DNA of 10,050 bases from JBICHM01 sp043101835 (GTDB lineage: Bacteria > Planctomycetota > Phycisphaerae > Phycisphaerales > UBA1924), in contig JBICHM010000139.1 of NCBI GenBank assembly GCA_043101835.1, positions 1 to 10,050 on the forward strand. Reading direction: 5' to 3'. Below the pieces are notes generated by a model. It was not told the origin of the DNA and made no database searches. It saw only the letters and a list, made by a program, of their open reading frames with translations. The position numbers and the translations under genes were made by a program. Below, piece after piece: positions 5,970-10,050 of this stretch (position 1 is its first letter; every line of letters begins with the position of its first letter).

Positions 5970-7472
5970 ATGTCCACGAATGGTGTCGCCACGTCTTCTT
6001 CGAGCGAGTCATCGCAGCGCGCCGCGGCGCCGGTGACGGTGGCGCGCGGCGACGGGGTCGGGCCGGAGATCATGGACGCGACGCTGCGGATTCTGGAGGC
6101 GGCGGGCGCGCAGATCGCGATCGAGGAGATCGAGATCGGCGAGACGGTGTACCTGCGGGGCGTGTCGGCGGGAATCGAGTCGTCGGCGTGGGATTCGCTG
6201 CGCCGGACGAAGGTCTTTCTGAAGGCGCCGATCACGACGCCGCAGGGCAAGGGGTACAAGTCGCTGAACGTGACAGCGCGGAAGAGCCTGGGGCTCTTCG
6301 CGAATGTGCGTCCGTGCGAGACCTACGACCCGTTCATCCCGACGGCCTTCCCGGGGATGGATGTGGTGATCATTCGGGAGAACGAGGAGGACACGTACGG
6401 CGGCATCGAGCACCGGCAGACGCCGGAGGTGACGCAGTGCCTGAAGCTGATCTCGCGTCCGGGGTCGGAGCGACTGATCCGCTACGCCTTCGAGTATGCG
6501 CGCCGGCACGGGCGGAAGAAGGTGTCGTGCTTCACAAAGGACAACATCATGAAGATGACCGATGGCATGTTCCATCGCATCTTCCAGCAGGTGGCGGCGG
6601 AGCACCCGGAGATCGAGGCGGAGCACAAGATCATCGACATCGGCAGCGCGCTGCTGGCGCAGGACCCGCGTCGGTTTGATGTGGTGGTGCTGCCGAACCT
6701 GTACGGCGACATCGTCAGCAACATCGCGGCGCAGCTGGCGGGATCGGTGGGCATGGCGGGGTCGGCGAACATCGGCGAGCACTGCGCGATGTTCGAGGCG
6801 ATCCACGGCTCGGCGCCGGATATCGCGGGCAAGGGGATCGCCAACCCGAGCGGGCTGCTGCACGCGGCGATCCTGATGCTCGACCACATCGGCCAGCCGG
6901 AGACGGCGACGACGATCGAGAACGCGTGGCTGAAGACGATCGAGGACGGCGTAGTGACGGGCGATGTGTGCGCCGCGGAGAAGCGGAGCGAGGCGGTCGG
7001 CACGCGCGCCTTCACGGATGCGGTGATCGAGCGCCTGGGCAAGACGCCGGAGACACTGCCGGCGCGCGTGACGGAAGCCGCGGCGAAGGAGAGCCCCCTG
7101 CCGCCGCCGGCGGTGCGTCTCGCGCGTCCGGCGAAGGCGCTCGTCGGCGTTGATGTGTTCCTCGACTGGGACGAGGCGGATCGCGACCCGGCGGTGCTGG
7201 GCGCGCGGCTCGAGCAGCACTCGGGTGAAGACATGTCGCTGCGGATGATCACCAATCGCGGCGTGAAGGTGTACCCCGAGGGGTTGCCGGAGACCTTCTG
7301 CACGGATCACTGGCGGTGCCGCTTCGTCGGCAGCGCGGGCGGCGCTCTGACGCACGCGCAGGTGATCGCGCTGCTGAGCCGCCTGCACGACGCGGGCTTC
7401 GACTTCATCAAGACCGAGCACCTGTACACCTTCGACGGGGAACCCGGGTACTCGCTGGGGCAGGGCGAGTGA
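5970..7472 (+). CDS. icd: Isocitrate dehydrogenase, long C-terminally extended type, probably NAD-dependent (500 aa)
   Basis: This TCA-cycle enzyme oxidatively decarboxylates isocitrate to 2-oxoglutarate. The ATG follows AGGAG (5958-5962) by seven bases. Residues about 21-360 are the isocitrate/isopropylmalate dehydrogenase fold; about 385-500 are the extra C-terminal domain of Thermus/Rickettsia-like enzymes, and the length fits that group (about 480-500). Substrate residues align with E. coli: Ser98, Asn100, Arg104, Arg114, Arg136, Tyr143 and Lys190. Metal ligands Asp223 and Asp247 are present, but the position of E. coli Asp311 is Asn251. In HGSAPDIAGKGIANP the cofactor positions equal to E. 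coli Lys344, Tyr345 and Val351 are Asp284, Ile285 and Ala291, the classic NAD-type set. A variable Ser-rich leader (1-20) precedes the fold. The gene is divergent from the regulator-ppc operon and followed by a strong hairpin terminator. Confidence 0.95.
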   Translation: MSTNGVATSSSSESSQRAAAPVTVARGDGVGPEIMDATLRILEAAGAQIAIEEIEIGETVYLRGVSAGIESSAWDSLRRTKVFLKAPITTPQGKGYKSLNVTARKSLGLFANVRPCETYDPFIPTAFPGMDVVIIRENEEDTYGGIEHRQTPEVTQCLKLISRPGSERLIRYAFEYARRHGRKKVSCFTKDNIMKMTDGMFHRIFQQVAAEHPEIEAEHKIIDIGSALLAQDPRRFDVVVLPNLYGDIVSNIAAQLAGSVGMAGSANIGEHCAMFEAIHGSAPDIAGKGIANPSGLLHAAILMLDHIGQPETATTIENAWLKTIEDGVVTGDVCAAEKRSEAVGTRAFTDAVIERLGKTPETLPARVTEAAAKESPLPPPAVRLARPAKALVGVDVFLDWDEADRDPAVLGARLEQHSGEDMSLRMITNRGVKVYPEGLPETFCTDHWRCRFVGSAGGALTHAQVIALLSRLHDAGFDFIKTEHLYTFDGEPGYSLGQGE

Positions 7473-7508
7473 GGGACGCCCGTCGGGCGGGTTGACGCGG
7501 AGATAGAT

Positions 7509-7540
7509 GCGGCCGGCGCCGAGAGGCGCCGGCCGTGTTT
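7509..7540 (+). terminator. Intrinsic terminator after icd
   Basis: A perfect 11-base stem, CGGCCGGCGCC (7510-7520) with GGCGCCGGCCG (7525-7535), closes on a GAGA tetraloop; one further G-U pair extends it. TGTTT follows, a short U-tract. It lies 37 bases after the icd stop codon and before the next start, so it should separate icd from the aldo/keto reductase unit. A weaker 5-base stem (7477-7489) lies just before it. Confidence 0.75.
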
Positions 7541-7574
7541 CGGTTCACACACGCGGGGGCGCGCGTCCGGCGGG

Positions 7575-7580
7575 TATAAC
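7575..7580 (+). promoter_or_regulatory. -10 box for a probably leaderless aldo/keto reductase mRNA
   Basis: TATAAC matches five of six bases of the -10 consensus and is the only such box in very G+C-rich surroundings. It ends six bases before the ATG at 7587, so transcription would start at or within a base or two of the start codon. No -35 match is seen at the expected distance and there is no usable Shine-Dalgarno. It follows the icd terminator, consistent with a new transcription unit. Confidence 0.5.
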
Positions 7581-7586
7581 GGGGGC

Positions 7587-8519
7587 ATGAGCATCACACG
7601 ACGCGAGGCGATCGCGGGGCTTGCCGGCGCGGCTGCGCTGGGCGGCGCGCGATCGGTGGCTGGAGCGCAGGACGAGCAGGCGGCGCACGCGCCGGTTCCG
7701 GCGGTGATGCGGAAGCGCATCCCGAAGACGGGCGAGTGGATCCCGGCGATCGGGATGGGGACGTCGCGCACCTTCGACGTGGAGCCGTCGGGCGACATCA
7801 CGGCGCAGGTGGACGTGCTGCGCGCATTCCTCGACGCGGGCGGGAGCGTGATCGACTCGTCGCCGATGTACGGGTCGAGCGAGCAGGTGGTGGGGATCGC
7901 GCTCGACCGGCTGGGCCGGCGCGATGTCTTCAGCGCGACGAAGGTGTGGACGGCGGAGGGCCGCAACGCGGGAATCGCGCAGATGACGACCTCGATGCGT
8001 CTGATGCGCGCCGAGCCGATGGACCTGATGCAGGTGCATAACCTGGTCGGCTACGACGACCACATGCCGACGTTGCGCGAGTGGAAGAAGAGCGGGAAGA
8101 TCCGCTACATCGGGATCACCGAGATGCGCGACCTGGATCGCGTGGTGCGCCTGATGGAGACGGCGAACCTGGATTTCATCCAGATCCCCTACTCGGTCGA
8201 CGATCGGCGCGTGGAGGAGCGGGTGCTGCCGGCGGCGCAGGCGACGGGCACGGCGGTGCTGGTGATGACGCCCTTCGGGCGCGGGCGCCTGTTCAACGTG
8301 ACGCGCGGGCGGGCGCTGCCCGACTGGGCGGCGGAGATCGGCGCGGCGTCGTGGGCGCAGGTGTTCCTGAAGTGGCTGCTCGGGCACCCGGCGGTGACGT
8401 GCCCGATTCCGGCGACGAGCAAGGCGCACCACATGGTGGACAACATGGGCGCGGGACACGGCGCGCTGCCGGACGGCGCGCTGCGGGATCGCATCGCGCG
8501 GGAACTCGACGCGATGTGA
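7587..8519 (+). CDS. Aldo/keto reductase with Tat-type signal peptide (310 aa)
   Basis: This is an NAD(P)H-dependent reductase of carbonyl compounds; the substrate cannot be told from sequence. The N-terminus ITRREAIAGLAGAAALGG (3-20) has twin arginines at 5-6 and a hydrophobic core, typical of Tat export of a folded, cofactor-loaded enzyme, with likely cleavage near AGA (residues 25-27). The TIM-barrel part (about 42-290) has the full catalytic tetrad: Asp90 and Tyr95 (VIDSSPMYG), Lys119 (SATKVW) and His151 (MQVHN). GKIRYIGIT (170-178) is another family hallmark, and IPATSKAHHMVDN (274-286) fits the coenzyme phosphate loop. Starting instead at Met41 would give a cytoplasmic enzyme, but the -10 box just before 7587 supports the longer form. 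The next gene starts 37 bases downstream and also encodes a secreted protein, so the pair may act outside the cytoplasm. Confidence 0.92.
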   Translation: MSITRREAIAGLAGAAALGGARSVAGAQDEQAAHAPVPAVMRKRIPKTGEWIPAIGMGTSRTFDVEPSGDITAQVDVLRAFLDAGGSVIDSSPMYGSSEQVVGIALDRLGRRDVFSATKVWTAEGRNAGIAQMTTSMRLMRAEPMDLMQVHNLVGYDDHMPTLREWKKSGKIRYIGITEMRDLDRVVRLMETANLDFIQIPYSVDDRRVEERVLPAAQATGTAVLVMTPFGRGRLFNVTRGRALPDWAAEIGAASWAQVFLKWLLGHPAVTCPIPATSKAHHMVDNMGAGHGALPDGALRDRIARELDAM

Positions 8520-8556
8520 GCGGGGCGGCCTTGGTGCGTTCGAGGGGAGGAACACG

Positions 8557-9108
8557 ATGGGCAAGTGGTTGATCGGCGCCGCTTTGGCGGTTGTGTGCGC
8601 GGCGGCGACGGTGTTCGCGCAGCCTGCGCCCGGCGTTGCGCCGTCGGCGGCGCTGGCGCAGCACGCGGCGTCGCGCTTTCTTGGACGCTGGGTCGGCACG
8701 GGATGGATGGTGGACCAGACCGGGACGCGTCACACCTACGAGGCGCACGAGCGGGCGCGCTGGAACCTCGCGGGGACGGCGATCGTGATCGAGGGGCTCG
8801 GCGTCGCGCGCGGGGAGGACGGCGCGGTGACGATCGGCCACGACGCGATGGCGGTGATCCGCCTCGACGAGGCGACGGGCGATGTGGTGTTCATCGCGGG
8901 GCGCGAGGGCGACTTTGCGCGCCACGCGCTCGAGGTGATCGACGCGGAGGCGGGGGTGATGCGCTGGAGCCCGGGCGGGCCGGTGCGCTTCACGATCAGG
9001 ATCACCGCGGATCGGTGGGAGGAGACCGGCGAGTTCAGCCGCGACGGCGGCGAGACCTGGACGGCGTTCCTCGGGATGACGCTCGAGCGGCGCGACGATC
9101 TGGAGTAG
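8557..9108 (+). CDS. Secreted protein of unknown function, possibly DUF1579/lipocalin-like (183 aa)
   Basis: The ATG is supported by GGGGAGG (8544-8550) with a six-base spacer. A signal peptide is clear: MGK, a hydrophobic core (4-19) and an FA-Q cleavage site near residue 21. The mature part has FLGRWVGTGW (41-50), then alternating short strands (RWNLAGTAIVIEGLG 68-82, AVIRLDEATGDVVFI 99-113, RFTIRITADRWEETGEF 144-160) ending in DGGETWTAFLGMTLER (163-178). The pattern of an opening G-x-W and a closing 'GGETW...MTL' resembles small secreted beta-barrels of the DUF1579-like type, which may bind lipophilic ligands. The family call is from pattern memory and moderate at best. It lies 37 bases after the aldo/keto reductase, in the same direction, and no terminator lies between them. 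Confidence 0.75.
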   Translation: MGKWLIGAALAVVCAAATVFAQPAPGVAPSAALAQHAASRFLGRWVGTGWMVDQTGTRHTYEAHERARWNLAGTAIVIEGLGVARGEDGAVTIGHDAMAVIRLDEATGDVVFIAGREGDFARHALEVIDAEAGVMRWSPGGPVRFTIRITADRWEETGEFSRDGGETWTAFLGMTLERRDDLE

Positions 9109-9124
9109 CGGCCTTGCGCGGCGC

Positions 9125-10050
9125 TCAGGCGGCGTGGCGCATGGGCTGTTCGCCCTGCGGGCCGACGCCCTGCTGGCTGAAGCGTGCGCGATCGATGGCG
9201 CCGGCGAGCGAGTAGAACGCGGCGATGTACATGATGAAGGCGGCGAAGGGGCTGATCGCACCGATGAAGAGGATCGCCATTTGGCCGGGGATCGGGAAGA
9301 TCGCGGCGACGGAGACGATCGGCAGCGCGAGCATGAAGACGGGCACGAGCCAGCTGAAGAGGCCGGCGCGTGCGGCGAGGCGCTTGTCGGGCACGCGTAT
9401 GGCGACGTGACGGACGAGGCGCATCGCGCCGACGATCTCGACGAGCCAGGCGATGAAGCCGGCGATGCCGACCGTGCCGGCGACGATGAAGGTGATGCCG
9501 GATCCCGAGAGCGCTCCGAGGAGCGTGAGGGGGATGATGGAGACCATCGCGACGATCTGGATGAGGATGGCCTTGCGGACGGCGGGGCCGGGGCCGCGGT
9601 TGTCGGTGGCCTGCAGCGCGGGGTTGGGCGCGGCGACACTCCAGACGCCGATCCACTTGCTGAGGAACATGACGAGGCCGGCGAGGAAGCCGACCAGGGC
9701 GAGAGCGGTCATGCCGGTGACGGCGGCGCCGATGGTGCAGGCGAAGTAGATGAGGAAGCCGCCGCCCATGCCGTAGGCGACGGTGTTGGCGCCGCGCTTG
9801 AGGGAGTCGAGCCACATCGGGTCGGCGAATCGGAGGAGTCCCTGCTCGAGCGAGGTCTGGACGGGGCGTCCGCACTCGGGGCACTTGCCGTGCAGTTCGA
9901 TGCCCGAGAGCGCATAGCCGCAGGCGATGCAGGTGAGGTCGTCTGGCGCGCGGCCGGCTTGACTGCCGGGGCCGGCGTTCTGGACGGGCGCACCGATGCG
10001 CGGCGGGGGCGGCGTCGGGTTGTCACGCTCTTCGGGGGTGAGTGGCTGCA
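9125..10050 (-). CDS. Zinc-ribbon membrane protein, hypothetical (5' edge at window end)
   Basis: The frame is open to the window edge; the last two bases on this strand are TG, so the preceding codon is xTG and may itself be the start (total about 308 residues). An ATG at 9817 would give 230 residues but would drop the zinc ribbon. After a Pro-rich leader comes CIACGYALSG and GKCPECGRPV, four Cys (41, 44, 57 and 60, counting xTG as 1) that should bind one zinc. The rest has about six membrane segments in three hairpins: roughly residues 90-128, 151-190 and 224-282. This CxxCGY...CPECG head on a multi-pass protein is common in planctomycetes and of unknown function. It converges with the secreted-protein gene, leaving 16 bases between stop codons, and no terminator is visible. 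Confidence 0.8.
   Translation of the reverse strand, partial: QPLTPEERDNPTPPPPRIGAPVQNAGPGSQAGRAPDDLTCIACGYALSGIELHGKCPECGRPVQTSLEQGLLRFADPMWLDSLKRGANTVAYGMGGGFLIYFACTIGAAVTGMTALALVGFLAGLVMFLSKWIGVWSVAAPNPALQATDNRGPGPAVRKAILIQIVAMVSIIPLTLLGALSGSGITFIVAGTVGIAGFIAWLVEIVGAMRLVRHVAIRVPDKRLAARAGLFSWLVPVFMLALPIVSVAAIFPIPGQMAILFIGAISPFAAFIMYIAAFYSLAGAIDRARFSQQGVGPQGEQPMRHAA

Noticed and set aside
6009..7421. 470-codon open frame on the minus strand opposite icd
   Set aside because: Its Arg/His/Leu-rich composition is that of an antisense shadow; icd on the other strand is complete and conserved.
7477..7489. Small CGCCC-GTC-GGGCG hairpin right after icd
   Set aside because: A five-base stem with no following T-run; the 11-base stem at 7510-7535 is the better terminator.
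7492..7497. TTGACG as a -35 box before the aldo/keto reductase
   Set aside because: No -10 lies 16-18 bases downstream, and the icd terminator stem would fall in the spacer region.

Overview
The window is very G+C-rich and fully chromosomal in style, with tightly packed genes on both strands and no mobile element, RNA gene or CRISPR array that I can see. The content suggests a Planctomycetota bacterium, most likely of the class Phycisphaerae. This rests on three things: secreted beta-helix proteins with a shared 'QPGSYYL...VTLDLNG' N-terminal region, a membrane protein headed by a CxxCGY...CPECG zinc ribbon, and a Tat-type signal on an aldo/keto reductase. The assignment is inference; no ribosomal marker is present.

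Layout. Positions 1-275 hold a hairpin and a possible small plus-strand gene. Positions 269-2842 hold two divergent paralogous genes for exported right-handed parallel beta-helix proteins (281 and 516 residues), separated by a 177-base intergenic region with a 7-1-7 palindrome. Positions 2847-5876 on the minus strand hold phosphoenolpyruvate carboxylase (ppc) preceded by a small winged-helix regulator, probably one operon. Divergent from them at 5970-7472 is an isocitrate dehydrogenase of the long Thermus/Rickettsia-like type, closed by a clear hairpin terminator. Positions 7587-9108 hold a Tat-signal aldo/keto reductase and a small secreted protein of unknown function, likely co-transcribed. 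At 9125-10050 a convergent minus-strand gene encodes a zinc-ribbon membrane protein that runs to the window edge.

How the genes work together. The centre of the window looks like a central-carbon control point. PEP carboxylase makes oxaloacetate and isocitrate dehydrogenase makes 2-oxoglutarate. The regulator gene sits between them, and the short regulator-icd intergenic region carries an AT-rich inverted repeat that overlaps the regulator's own promoter. The simplest model is that the regulator represses itself (and so ppc) and also acts on icd. Residues in both enzymes suggest altered properties: an NAD-type cofactor signature in the dehydrogenase, and changes at two of the four aspartate-inhibitor contacts in PEP carboxylase.

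Translation starts fall into two classes. Both beta-helix genes, icd and the small secreted protein have good Shine-Dalgarno sequences. The regulator and the aldo/keto reductase have none, but each has a -10-like box 6-8 bases before the ATG, as expected for leaderless mRNAs. I found no clear previously undescribed system; the most interesting leads are the regulatory circuit and the enzyme-site substitutions.
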